A stretch of DNA of 64,000 bases. Origin: Hymenobacter cellulosivorans (GTDB lineage Bacteria; Bacteroidota; Bacteroidia; Cytophagales; Hymenobacteraceae). Positions 1 to 8,535 of this stretch are shown here, in pieces (position 1 is the stretch's first letter; every line of letters begins with the position of its first letter). The notes below the pieces were generated by a model, which was not told where the DNA came from, ran no database searches, and saw only the letters and a list, made by a program, of their open reading frames with translations. Both the position numbers and the translations under genes were made by a program. The stretch lies in contig NZ_CP095049.1 of assembly GCF_022919135.1 (NCBI RefSeq), forward strand, positions 5,088,501 to 5,152,500, written 5' to 3'.

Positions 1-219
1 TTCCGCAGCATTACGCCTGGCCTCACCATCCTGGCCACCATCGACGAAACCACGTACTCCGGCGGCACCAACGGTCCGGCCCATCCCTTCGCCTGGTACC
101 ACAGCTACGACGGCGGCCGGGCCTTTTACACCGCCGGCGGCCACACCCCGGAAAGCTACCAGGACCCCCTGTTTCTGCAGCACCTGCTGGGCGGCATCCG
201 CTACGCAATGGGCCAGTAG
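1..219 (+). CDS. ThuA-domain protein, C-terminal fragment
   Basis: Frame 1 is open from the window edge to the TAG at 217-219, giving the last 72 residues of a protein whose start lies outside. The residues read like the end of a ThuA (trehalose-utilisation-like, glutamine-amidotransferase fold) domain: HPFAWYHSYDGGRAFYT, then GGHTPESY, then a final HLLGGIRYAMG. In Bacteroidota such domains often belong to secreted sugar-related enzymes, alone or fused to glucose dehydrogenase, c-type cytochrome or PKD domains. Which of these it is cannot be told from this fragment. The frame is supported by the family match and the clean stop. A hairpin terminator follows at 370-403. Confidence 0.75.
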   Translation, partial: FRSITPGLTILATIDETTYSGGTNGPAHPFAWYHSYDGGRAFYTAGGHTPESYQDPLFLQHLLGGIRYAMGQ

Positions 220-369
220 CGGCCCGCCGATTTAGCTCAGCTTTTTCTGCGGCGGGTGCTGCTCAAGCGCGAGTCGGGTAGCAGTTCCTTTCTGGGCACC
301 CCAGCGTAAGGCATCAGGGGTAGTAGACGTGCCAGGTGCCGTCTTCCGCTACCGTACTAACTGCCCACA

Positions 370-403
370 AAAAAGCCCCAGCCATACAAGGCTGGGGCTT
401 TTT
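370..403. terminator. Bidirectional rho-independent terminator
   Basis: A perfect 14-base stem (370-383 with 390-403, six-base loop) is flanked by runs of A on the left and T on the right, so it can stop transcription from both sides. It lies between the end of the ThuA gene and the end of the convergent glucanase tail. Confidence 0.85.
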
Positions 404-426
404 ACTAGCGGGTGTTACCTCTACAC

Positions 427-993
427 TTAGCGGCTGAGCACGAGGCGCTGGGTGAGCACCTGCTTGCCCGTCGTCAGGCGTAGCAGGTAGACGCCGGCCG
501 GGTATTCACTGGCCTGCACGGGAATCACCTGGGCCCCGGCCGCCGTACCGGTAGCCACCGTCTTGACCAGACGCCCCTGCAAGTCATACAGTGCCAGCGC
601 GTACGTTTCCGACTGGTTCAGGGTGAACTGAACGGCCAACTTGCCCGCGCTGGGGTTAGGCGTCACCAGCAGCTCACTGACTTTGGAAGCCGACGTGGTA
701 GCCAGCGCCATCAGGGCCGGGGTGCAGCTCGTGCCCACGGTGTAGCTGAAGGGCGTAGCGGCCGTGTTACGCTCGGGTCCGCCCGCGCCAACCTGGTAGG
801 TGAAGTACAGGCTGGTCACGGTGCCGTTGGCAATAGCCTTGGTGAAGGTGAAATCCCCGGCACCATTCTTCGTCATGGCGTAGCCCGGGTAGCCCCCGGC
901 CGAGCCTTCGCGCAGGTAGAGAATAGCCAGATTGCCGCCGGCCGTAGCCCCGAGCGGGTGGAAGGTGAACGTGACGTTGCCCCCACTTGTCAC
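427..993 (-). pseudogene. C-terminal part of the GH81 glucanase (CBM56-like module + T9SS tail), out of frame
   Basis: This 188-residue reading frame holds the natural C-terminus of the neighbouring glucanase but in another frame. The GTG at 993 is probably not a real start, because the frame continues upstream as CATTADFSYGAV, matching the beginning of the upstream CBM56-like copy (CTGGPTNGDYTFSV). Residues 1-85 are the rest of a CBM56-like beta-1,3-glucan-binding module, including the GGPERNTAATP motif (GGERNTSATP in the other copy). Residues 105-188 are a T9SS type A sorting domain: a VTPNPSAGK start, a LYDLQGRLV strand, PAGVYLLRL and a final basic residue. As the sequence stands, the glucanase would lose its outer-membrane export signal unless the frameshift is a sequencing error or is bypassed. 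Confidence 0.85.
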
Positions 994-3900
994 GGCGCCG
1001 TAGCTGAAATCGGCAGTAGTAGCGCAGTAGCCCCCGAGCTGGTGCCGCCGGTTACCGTTACGCTTACCGCGGCCGAAGTTGTGGTGGCGCCAGCGTTGTC
1101 GGTGGCCTTGGCCGTGAGCGAATAGGTGCCGGCCGCTACGCCCGTCCAGGAGTAGCTATACGGGGCCGTGAGGTCTTCACCCAGCTTGGTGGTGCCCCGG
1201 AAGAACTCGACTTTGCTCACCGTGCCGTTAGCATCCGCCGCGTTGGCAGTAATGGTAATGCTGGCCGGAGCCGCGAAGCTGGCGTTGGTGGCCGGTGAAG
1301 TCAGGCTGACCGTGGGCGGCGTGTTGGTCGTGCCCGTGCCGCAGTTGCCTACGGTTACGCTGTGGGGCGTGGCGCTGGTGTTGCGCTCCCCGCCTTCGGG
1401 TACGCTGTAAGTGTAGTAGAAATACACCGTTTGACCCGCGTTGGCCGCGAGGGTAAAGGGCGTGTTGGGCTGGGCCGTGTAGCCTGGGAAGGGACCGTTA
1501 GGACTGGTGCCGTAGTAGAGCAGCAGCGTGGGACTGCCGACACCGCTGCGGCCGGGCACGAAAGTCAGCGTGGGGTTGCTGCTGGCTCCGGATACCGAGA
1601 AGGTATAGTCGCCGTTGGTGGGCCCACCGGTGCAGGTTCCGCCGGTAGTGCCACCCGTTACGACCACGCTCACCGCGCTGGAAACCGTGCTGGCATTGGC
1701 GTTGTCGGTGGCCTTGGCCGTGAGCGAATAGGTGCCCGCGGCTACGCCCGTCCAGCTGAAGCTATAAGGAGCTGTCAGGTCCTCGCCTAGTTTGGTGGCC
1801 CCTTGGAAGAACTCGACTTTGCTGACTGTCCCGTTGGCGTCAGCCGCGTTGGCCGTGATGTTAATGCTGGCCGGGGCCGCGAAGCTGGCGTTGGCCGTGG
1901 GTGAGGTCAAACTTACCGTCGGCGGGGTGTTGCTGGTGCCCGTACCGGTGTAAGTAAAGGTCAGGCGGCCTACGTTCAAGCCGCCCTGGGTGAAGGTCAG
2001 GCGCAGCACATGCTCCCCAGCCGGCAGGTTGAGGCCGGTAATGGTTTTGGTGGCCCAGGTTCCCCAGTTGCTGGTTGTCGTCACGGTCTGGTCGCCGCCT
2101 ACTTGGGTGCCATCTACCGAGAGGAAGAAGGGCCCGCCGCCGGTGGCGTTGCCAGCCGCATAGCGCATGGCCAGCGTGTGGGTGCCGGCCGCCGACACGT
2201 TGACGGTGTACTCCAGCCATTCGCCGGCATCCACCCAGCCCACGGTAGCGCCTTCGGCCGCATCCGATACGGCGTCCACGTTTTCGTTGGTGCGGAACGC
2301 TACGGTCGGCGCGGGCTCAAACGTGGCCTGGTTGCCCTCTGAGGCGTCGTTGTAAGCAATGCCCTGGCCCTTACCGCCCGGGTACGAGTCATACTTGCCG
2401 GCCTCGATGGTGCCGGGCACGGCCTGGGGTGAGCCAGTGAAGGAAACCTGCTTACCCACCTGCACGGTGGCAATGTTGGTGACTTTAAACAATGAGCCGG
2501 CGTACACCTTGGCGTAGAAATTATGAATGGCTACGGGCAGGTTGGCAGCCGTTTTGGTGTAGGGCGTGCTGGTCACGGTGCCCAGGGAAGTGCTGCCGTC
2601 GAAGAACTCCACGCCCGTCACGCCGCTGCCAGTAGTAGCCACGCTCAGGGTCACGCTGCCGTTGGCGGCTACTTCCGTAGCGTTGGCCGTAATAGTGCCG
2701 GCTACGGCTACATCTTTGCTGGTAGCCAGCTTGCGGGCCGGTACGTTCAGCACGTAACCGTCGGAGAAGGTAACGGTGATGGGCGAACTGCTGTAGTTCT
2801 GGGCCACGTAGGTTTTCTGGCCATTTTTGATGAACACCGCCGCTTCGGGGTTGTTGGCCGTCACGGTGGCGTCGAGCTGGCCCAGGGCATTCATGGCGTG
2901 CAGCCAGTAGTAGGTCTGGGCATCCGAAACACCGAACTTGATGGCGCGGTCGGGGTAGGAATCGTAGAGTTGAATGGCCTTCACGGGGTCAATAAAGGCC
3001 AGGTATTCCCACAGCAAATCGTGCCAGGTGTTGGGGTTAGCCTCGTTCTGCAGAATGCCGGTGTTCTGGGTAATTTCGGTCCAGAGCTTCTGCACGTAGG
3101 GTTTGTTCAGCCCCAGGTACAAGGAGCCCCCGTGCATGGGGTAGAGCTGAATACCGTAGACGGCGCGGATGTCGGGGGTCCAGAAAGTGCCCGCGTCGTA
3201 GCCCGCGCCCCACACCCGGCCCGTGACGCTGTAGGCGTAGTCGGGCTGGAAGGTGCGGTCATTCACGTCGAACCAGTACTCCTCAATGGCGGCCTGCTCG
3301 GTGGCGTAGAGGTAGATGCCCAGGTCGCGGGTGGCCTTGTTATTGGTAATAGCGCCCCAGTGAATCAGCGACGAGTTGAATTGCATACTCTCGGAAGTCG
3401 ACTCCTGGTTGTTGCCCTGCGGGAAGCTGGCGAAGCCGTCGGCCCAGGCGTGACCCGCGTAGGGGTCGAAGTTGCGCAGGAAGGGAAACTTGGTGTCGGT
3501 CCGGCTGGGGTTGGCGGCGTCGCGGATGAGCATGTTCACCATCTCGCTCCACTGGCTGGCCCAGCCGGGCTGGTACTGTTCCACGAAGGCGGCGGCGTGA
3601 ATAAAGTAGCCCCAGTGGAAGTGGTGGTCGTTCAGGTTGTCGTCCTGATGGTGGCCGGCCGGGTAGCCCAGCAGCGCCGACCACTTCGTGTCGTAGTAAA
3701 ACAGAAACGCCTTTTCGCCGCCTTCCACCGACAGCCAGTCTTCCAGCCGGGTCTTGATGGTGGCCAGAATCTTGTTGCGGGCTTCCACGTTGCCGGCCTC
3801 ATCGGCAATGCGGGCCGTTTGGATCAGCTTGTTCATTTCCTGGCCCTCGTTGTAGGAGTCGGTCCACTCAGCCAGGCCGTTGTTTTGCAGGGCTTTCACC

Positions 3901-5048
3901 TTGTCGTTGAGCTTGACGGGGCTGAAACCGGCGCTGTAGTTATCCAGGTAGGGCAGCGTGGGCAGCACGCCGTGGAAGGTGTAGGCCGTCGAGAAGGTGT
4001 TGGAGGCCAGCATTTTCAACTGCCCCCGCACCGACGGATACACCTGCCCCGCGGGCTGGGCCGAGCCGCTGGCCAAATAGCCCCACTGGTGGGGCAGCAG
4101 CCCTTGCAGCACTGTCGTGCCGGTGCCTTCTTTTACCGAAGGCGTCACGGTGAAGGTGGTTTTGACCACGCTGGTACTTTCCGTGTACTGCCAGCTCACC
4201 GCGGTGCTGGCCGGGAATACGTAGGCGTACTTCTTGTAATCGTTGGCGGCGGCCAGCGCGTCGGCAGCCGTCGGGTTCAGAAAGGCCATCGACCAATAGG
4301 TCTTGCCGTTCAACGTGGAAGTGTAGGTGCCCGCGTTGTTGGTCCAGGTCGAGCCCACCGGAGCGTACACGGCGTAGTCGCCCCCGTTATAGGAGTCCCG
4401 GATCAGCAGCATCTCGTTATTGATGGTCACCGTGCCCACCGTTACTTTCACCACGGCCACGTCGGCAGCGCCTTTGGTGAAGTACAGGAAGGGCATGCCC
4501 ATGCCCACGGTAGCGTTGAAGTCATTGGAGCCGCTGTGCCAGTTCATGGTCACGGTCCAGTCGGAGAAGTCCGAGACGGTAGCACGCACGGCACTGAGGC
4601 TCTGCACGCCCACGGTTACGGCCATCACGTCGCTGTTCGGCTGCCGGTATTCCTTGGGGCCCGAGGGCGGGATGATGTAGTTCACCACCAACCCGGTTTC
4701 GTGGGTGCGCAGGGCCAGTGGGTAGTTGAAGATGTTGTTGACGTGGTCCTTTTGCAGCTTAGCCGACCAGAACTCGTTGGTCGGCACCGGCTTGGTAGCA
4801 GCTACTCCACTCACCAGCGGGGAGCCGGGTGGCACGGCGTTGCGGCCAGCCTGGTCGGTACCCGGAAATACAGTGGTGTAGCTGCCCGCGCCCACGGGCA
4901 CGATTTGGCTCAGGGCTGGCGCGGCACTCAGGGCCAGACTCAAACCAGCCAGGGCCAGGGCTTTCAGGCGGCGGAGCCAGGGCTTGCGCGGCGGAGCCAG
5001 CTGCGCCGGCAAACTACCGGGCAGGCGGTTAGGTAGGGATATACCCAT
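990..5048 (-). CDS. GH81 endo-beta-1,3-glucanase, multimodular, frameshifted near the C-terminus
   Basis: A secreted endo-1,3-beta-glucanase (laminarinase or curdlanase type). A basic N-terminus and hydrophobic stretch ending near ALSQ (residue 48) form the signal peptide. The GH81 region spans about residues 60-770, with NDHHFHWGYF at 473-482 and NNQESTSES at 547-554. The two glutamates there (549 and 553) match the GH81 catalytic and conserved pair. After it come an Ig-like domain (about 780-865), a CBM6-like module (about 880-1020, starting IEAGKYDSYPGG), an Ig-like domain, a CBM56-like module ending GGERNTSATP, and a second nearly identical Ig-like domain. The frame then runs into a stop after ATALLLPISATAP. 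The expected second CBM56 and T9SS tail continue in the other frame at 427-993. An intact protein would be about 1,545 residues. CBM56 modules bind beta-1,3-glucan, which supports the substrate call. Confidence 0.9.
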   Translation of the reverse strand: MGISLPNRLPGSLPAQLAPPRKPWLRRLKALALAGLSLALSAAPALSQIVPVGAGSYTTVFPGTDQAGRNAVPPGSPLVSGVAATKPVPTNEFWSAKLQKDHVNNIFNYPLALRTHETGLVVNYIIPPSGPKEYRQPNSDVMAVTVGVQSLSAVRATVSDFSDWTVTMNWHSGSNDFNATVGMGMPFLYFTKGAADVAVVKVTVGTVTINNEMLLIRDSYNGGDYAVYAPVGSTWTNNAGTYTSTLNGKTYWSMAFLNPTAADALAAANDYKKYAYVFPASTAVSWQYTESTSVVKTTFTVTPSVKEGTGTTVLQGLLPHQWGYLASGSAQPAGQVYPSVRGQLKMLASNTFSTAYTFHGVLPTLPYLDNYSAGFSPVKLNDKVKALQNNGLAEWTDSYNEGQEMNKLIQTARIADEAGNVEARNKILATIKTRLEDWLSVEGGEKAFLFYYDTKWSALLGYPAGHHQDDNLNDHHFHWGYFIHAAAFVEQYQPGWASQWSEMVNMLIRDAANPSRTDTKFPFLRNFDPYAGHAWADGFASFPQGNNQESTSESMQFNSSLIHWGAITNNKATRDLGIYLYATEQAAIEEYWFDVNDRTFQPDYAYSVTGRVWGAGYDAGTFWTPDIRAVYGIQLYPMHGGSLYLGLNKPYVQKLWTEITQNTGILQNEANPNTWHDLLWEYLAFIDPVKAIQLYDSYPDRAIKFGVSDAQTYYWLHAMNALGQLDATVTANNPEAAVFIKNGQKTYVAQNYSSSPITVTFSDGYVLNVPARKLATSKDVAVAGTITANATEVAANGSVTLSVATTGSGVTGVEFFDGSTSLGTVTSTPYTKTAANLPVAIHNFYAKVYAGSLFKVTNIATVQVGKQVSFTGSPQAVPGTIEAGKYDSYPGGKGQGIAYNDASEGNQATFEPAPTVAFRTNENVDAVSDAAEGATVGWVDAGEWLEYTVNVSAAGTHTLAMRYAAGNATGGGPFFLSVDGTQVGGDQTVTTTSNWGTWATKTITGLNLPAGEHVLRLTFTQGGLNVGRLTFTYTGTGTSNTPPTVSLTSPTANASFAAPASINITANAADANGTVSKVEFFQGATKLGEDLTAPYSFSWTGVAAGTYSLTAKATDNANASTVSSAVSVVVTGGTTGGTCTGGPTNGDYTFSVSGASSNPTLTFVPGRSGVGSPTLLLYYGTSPNGPFPGYTAQPNTPFTLAANAGQTVYFYYTYSVPEGGERNTSATPHSVTVGNCGTGTTNTPPTVSLTSPATNASFAAPASITITANAADANGTVSKVEFFRGTTKLGEDLTAPYSYSWTGVAAGTYSLTAKATDNAGATTTSAAVSVTVTGGTSSGATALLLPISATAP
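1031..1035 (-). other. Frameshift site in the GH81 gene (run of five G on the coding strand)
   Basis: On the minus strand the gene reads TCG GGG GCT ACT through this G5 run and soon stops. One more G (or a -1 slip) would give S-G-G-Y-C-A-T-T-A-D-F-S. The Cys would then align with the Cys that begins the other CBM56-like copy. A homopolymer indel is the simplest explanation, either real or a sequencing error. Confidence 0.75.
1060..1940. repeat. Internal direct repeat: Ig-like module coding sequence, two copies
   Basis: The stretches at about 1075-1325 and 1685-1925 encode almost the same Ig-like domain (minus strand, NTPPTVSLTSP to AVSV). Long identical DNA blocks are visible by eye, for example around the codons for TANAADANGTVSKVEFF. 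They alternate with the two CBM56-like modules, so an Ig plus CBM56 unit appears to have been duplicated. Confidence 0.8.
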
Positions 5049-5311
5049 AGTCAGAAAGGTTTGGTGGGATTTTATGAAAAGAATGGAGCGGCGACTACGG
5101 GGCTGCCGGCAGCGGCAGCAAGGCCACTCACCACGCCGGGCGTGGGGGTGGCGGGAAACTATAGGGGCTTGAATCCAGCCAAAGCGGCACTGGATTTCGA
5201 CTAACTCTTTTAAGTAATCCTATTCTACCTCTGCACTTACCTTACTCTTCTCCAAACCGGCGCTTACGCAAGCATGTGCCGTAGCTGACTTCGCGGTAAA
5301 ACGGAGTATCA

Positions 5312-5319
5312 CAAAGCTA
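5312..5319 (-). promoter_or_regulatory. Possible -7 promoter element for the GH81 gene
   Basis: TAGCTTTG fits the Bacteroidetes sigma-ABfr -7 consensus TAnnTTTG. It sits in the AT-rich part of the intergenic region, about 265 bases before the start codon. The lack of a TTG-type -33 box about 19 bases upstream weakens the call. Confidence 0.25.
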
Positions 5320-5504
5320 ATTTTTTATCATTTCAGCCCTACTATCCGTTGAAAATAAACTCTTTATACACAATTCACCCCAAACAACGAGGTCATACCA
5401 GGCTACATACCCCCCATTCTTATCGTGTCACGCAAGCGTATAGCTGCCTTACTTAAATCACTCGTCCTACCTGCGCCATTGCCTTCTATCAGGGTATTAT
5501 ACAA

Positions 5505-5542
5505 AAAGGCCGTGCGCAATACCTGTATTACGCACGGCCTTT
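5505..5542 (-). terminator. Terminator after selO
   Basis: A 12-base perfect stem (5505-5516 with 5531-5542) is extended inside the loop by a second short stem (5518-5522 with 5525-5529). On the minus strand it is followed by a T run, in the right direction for selO. Confidence 0.8.
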
Positions 5543-5594
5543 GCCCTAGTCCCTTGTGCCAGCACGCATAACGCTTACGGCACACTCCCAAAAA

Positions 5595-7199
5595 TTACGA
5601 GCTGCACGAGAGTGTAGCGCAGCCGGGTTTCTCACGGGCCCAATCGGGGCGCTTGGCGGCCAGCTCCTCGTGCTCGGGCTGCTCGGCAAACGGGGTTTTA
5701 AGCACGGTCATCAGCCGCTCCAGCACCGACGTGTCACCGGCTTCGGCGGCCTCAATAGCCTGCTGGGCCAGGTAGTTGCGCAGCACGTACTTGGGGTTGG
5801 CGCTGAGCATTAGCTCCCGAATAGCATCCGGGGCGGCTGTTTCCTGCTGCAAGCGACGCTGATAGTGGCCCAACCAGCTCAGCAGCTTGTTTTCTTCCTC
5901 GGGCGAGGTTGAATACGTGGCCGCCGCTAGCAGCTCCTGCCACGCAGTTTCGGCCGAGGCTGGGTTCTGCAGTACGGCCGGGGCGGCGTGCGAGAGGTGG
6001 CGGAAGAACAGGGTCATATCCACTTCCGACTCGGCCAACGCTTCGTGCAGGGCTTCGAACAGGGCCTTGTCTTCGGCCTCATCCTGGCTGGTCAGACCCA
6101 GCTTGCGCCGCATCATGTCGTGGCGGGTTGCCTCGAAGGTAGCCGAGTATAAGTCCAGGCCGGGGCGGAACATCTCGGGGTCGGGCACGAGGTAGGCCAG
6201 GGCCCGGGCCAGCTGCCACAGGTTCCAGAGGCCTACGTTGGGCTGCTGCCCGTAGGCGTAGCGGCGCCCGCCGAAGTCGGTGGTGTTGGGCGTCCAGTCG
6301 GGGTCGTAGGGCTCCAGCCAGCCGTAGGGACCGTAGTCGATGGTGAGGCCCAGGATGCTCATGTTGTCGGTATTCATCACCCCGTGCACAAAGCCCACCG
6401 ACATCCAGTGCGCCAGCATGACAGCGGTGCGGCGGCAGATTTCCTCAAACCAGCGCACGTACACTTCCGGCCCCGTGGGCTCGCCCAGTTCGGGGTAGTA
6501 ACGCCGAATCACGTAGTTGGCCAGGTCGCGCAGGTTATCCAGCTCGGCGGCCGAGGCCATCATCTGGAAGTTGCCGAAGCGCACGAACGTGGGCGCCACC
6601 CGGGCCACAATGGCGCCGGGCTCGGCCTGGGGGTTGCCGTTGTAGAACATGTCGCGCACCACCAGGTCGCCGGTGCTGACCAGGCTCAGGGCCCGGGTCG
6701 TGGGCACGCCCAGGTAGTGCATGGCCTCGCTGCACAGAAACTCGCGCAACGAGGAGCGCAGCACGGCCCGGCCATCGGCCCGGCGCGAGTAAGGTGTGGG
6801 GCCGGCTCCTTTGAGCTGAATTTCCCAGGGCCGGCCATCGGTAGCCGTGACTTCACCCAGGGAAATGGCCCGACCGTCGCCGAGCTGCCCGGCCCAGTTA
6901 CCGAACTGGTGGCCACCGTAGCGGGCGGCAAAGGGCTTCATTGTATCGGTAACCAAGTTGCCGGCCAGGGCCTCCACGGCCGGGCCGCGCTCAGCGGGCC
7001 GGGCCAGGCCCAAGAAGGCGGCCAGCTCGTCGGACCAAGCCAGCAGCTTTGGGTCGCGCACGGGCGTGGGCTTCACGCGGGAGTACAGATAGCCAGGCAC
7101 TTGGCGCGGGCGCTGGTCGAAAGAAGCCTCACCGCGCATTTCATCCACAAAGGAATTCTGAAACGGGGCTTGATCTATAGTTGGGGTGGTAGAAGACAT
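5595..7199 (-). CDS. selO: Protein adenylyltransferase SelO (YdiU/UPF0061 family)
   Basis: A pseudokinase-fold enzyme that transfers AMP from ATP to Ser/Thr/Tyr of target proteins, linked in the family to oxidative-stress responses. The ATG at 7199 is preferred because the product then starts MSSTTPTIDQAPF like family members. A longer frame to 7280 adds 27 unrelated residues. In the 534-residue product, GGHQFGNWAGQLGDGRA (about 95-111), QLKGAGPTPYSRRADGR (128-144), MNTDNMS with Asp278 (275-281) and DYGPYG with Asp288 are the nucleotide- and metal-binding motifs. The third-last residue is Cys (CATLSCSS end), the position held by selenocysteine in animal SelO. It is divergent from the WYL-regulator gene, from which it is separated by 300 bases. 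Confidence 0.95.
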   Translation of the reverse strand: MSSTTPTIDQAPFQNSFVDEMRGEASFDQRPRQVPGYLYSRVKPTPVRDPKLLAWSDELAAFLGLARPAERGPAVEALAGNLVTDTMKPFAARYGGHQFGNWAGQLGDGRAISLGEVTATDGRPWEIQLKGAGPTPYSRRADGRAVLRSSLREFLCSEAMHYLGVPTTRALSLVSTGDLVVRDMFYNGNPQAEPGAIVARVAPTFVRFGNFQMMASAAELDNLRDLANYVIRRYYPELGEPTGPEVYVRWFEEICRRTAVMLAHWMSVGFVHGVMNTDNMSILGLTIDYGPYGWLEPYDPDWTPNTTDFGGRRYAYGQQPNVGLWNLWQLARALAYLVPDPEMFRPGLDLYSATFEATRHDMMRRKLGLTSQDEAEDKALFEALHEALAESEVDMTLFFRHLSHAAPAVLQNPASAETAWQELLAAATYSTSPEEENKLLSWLGHYQRRLQQETAAPDAIRELMLSANPKYVLRNYLAQQAIEAAEAGDTSVLERLMTVLKTPFAEQPEHEELAAKRPDWAREKPGCATLSCSS

Positions 7200-7499
7200 A
7201 GTTAAGAAAGGAACGACACAAAGAACCTTGCGTTGTGTCACTGGTGAAAACGGGGCTCTACAGGCATAGCAGGCCCGCAAGGCATTTGATACAAACAGGC
7301 AAACCCAGGTGGCAAGTTCGCCAACCAGCCAGGGCCACGCATGTTTTACGGCCCCGGGTACGTGGAGCGCCCTAAGGCCGCAGCCTGAGCCAAGCGCTGG
7401 TTTTACGTCTGAAGCCGGTCGTGAAGTTCTGGCTCAGCTTGCCGAAAACTGCAGAATAAGCCGCCAAGCCCGCGTAGGAATCGGTACATTTCCGGCGCT

Positions 7500-8471
7500 A
7501 TGAACCGCTTCGACCGAATTACTGCCCTGCTGATTCAGCTCCAGGCCAAGCGCGTGGTACGCGGCCCTGACTTGGCTGCCCGCTTCGGCGTGAGTTTGCG
7601 CACTATTTACCGCGACCTGCGTACCCTGGAAGAAGCCGGGGTGCCCCTATGCGGGGAGGCGGGCGTGGGCTATTCCCTAGCCGAAGGGTATCGGCTGCCG
7701 CCGGTCATGTTTAACCGGGAAGAAGCCACGGCCCTGCTTACGGCCGAAAAGCTCGCTGCCCAGCTCACCGACGCCCATACCGCCCAGCTCAGCCAAACGG
7801 CTATGGACAAGCTGCGCGCCGTACTGCGCCGCCCTGACCGCGACTATCTGGAAGATTTAGGTTCGCGCATCCGCGTATTTGGTGGGGCCCGGCGCCCCAC
7901 CGTCCCGGCGCCCGCGGCCGGTACCCAACAGCCCCTGCTCGATGCCATTGCCCGCCAGCGGGTGGTACGCCTGGAGTACCGCGCCGGCCACCAGGGCACG
8001 CCCTCCCGCCGCGACGTGGAGCCCATCGGGGTGTATTTCGGGCAGCATTGGCACGTGGTGGCCTTCTGCCGCCTGCGCCAGGAGTTTCGGAACTTCCGCC
8101 TCGACCGGATAGCGGGCCTGCAGGTGCTCGACGAAGCCTACGAGCCCCGCCCCGACACGCTGCAGTCGTACTGGGCCGAGCTGGCTAAGGAACGCCAGAC
8201 CCAGGTGGCCGTAGTGCGCTTCGGGCCGCAGGTACTCGGGCAGGTACACGAAAACAAGCACTACTTCGGCTGGAAGCACGAGCAGGCCCCGGATGCGGCC
8301 GGCTGGGTGGAAATGACCCTGGTGCCCGGCTGCCTGGAGCACTTGGCCCGGTGGCTGCTGCTCTTCGCCGGCCAAGTACAGGTGCAGGCCCCCGCCGACT
8401 TGCAGACCAAGGTGCAGGAACTGGCCCGGGCCGCCCACGATTTTTTTTGCGTACCCGCCGAAACCTACTGA
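7500..8471 (+). CDS. WYL-domain transcriptional regulator (YafY type)
   Basis: A 323-residue regulator with an N-terminal winged helix-turn-helix of DeoR/HTH_11 type (residues about 5-60, including ARFGVSLRTIYRDL). A WYL sensor domain follows at about 135-230, around EPIGVYFGQHWHVVAFC and RNFRLDRI. A C-terminal WCX-like extension lies at about 245-320. WYL proteins sense nucleic acid or small ligands, and the stand-alone YafY type is a very common Bacteroidota regulator. The ATG at 7500 is directly before the conserved MNRFDRI start. The dinB-family gene lies 64 bases downstream on the same strand. This regulator/DinB pairing is frequent, so it probably controls its neighbour. Confidence 0.9.
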   Translation: MNRFDRITALLIQLQAKRVVRGPDLAARFGVSLRTIYRDLRTLEEAGVPLCGEAGVGYSLAEGYRLPPVMFNREEATALLTAEKLAAQLTDAHTAQLSQTAMDKLRAVLRRPDRDYLEDLGSRIRVFGGARRPTVPAPAAGTQQPLLDAIARQRVVRLEYRAGHQGTPSRRDVEPIGVYFGQHWHVVAFCRLRQEFRNFRLDRIAGLQVLDEAYEPRPDTLQSYWAELAKERQTQVAVVRFGPQVLGQVHENKHYFGWKHEQAPDAAGWVEMTLVPGCLEHLARWLLLFAGQVQVQAPADLQTKVQELARAAHDFFCVPAETY

Positions 8472-8535
8472 CATAGGGCTGTCACTGGGCGTGCCGAAGT
8501 TTGGACTATCAATCAACCCAAACTCCTTTAAGCTC

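Larger units (their letters stand above)
5049..5594. other. 546-base intergenic region upstream of the GH81 gene
   Basis: This is the 5' region of the glucanase gene (minus strand) and the 3' flank of selO. Bases 5200-5400 are much more AT-rich than the genes. TAGCTTTG on the minus strand (5312-5319) matches the Bacteroidetes -7 consensus TAnnTTTG, but no good -33 box is at the right distance, so a promoter there is only possible. The selO terminator is at 5505-5542. No convincing gene is present. Confidence 0.5.

Noticed and set aside
1060..1940. Direct repeats as a possible CRISPR or mobile element
   Set aside because: They are in-frame copies of a protein domain, long and only two in number.
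2523..5036. 837-residue open frame on the plus strand opposite the GH81 gene
   Set aside because: It is a long antisense frame caused by GC-rich codon use. Its composition is rich in Val, Gly, His and Gln without domain patterns, while the minus strand has a clear GH81 enzyme.
5403..5591. 62-residue minus-strand frame upstream of the GH81 gene
   Set aside because: It spans the selO terminator hairpin and has no protein-like features.
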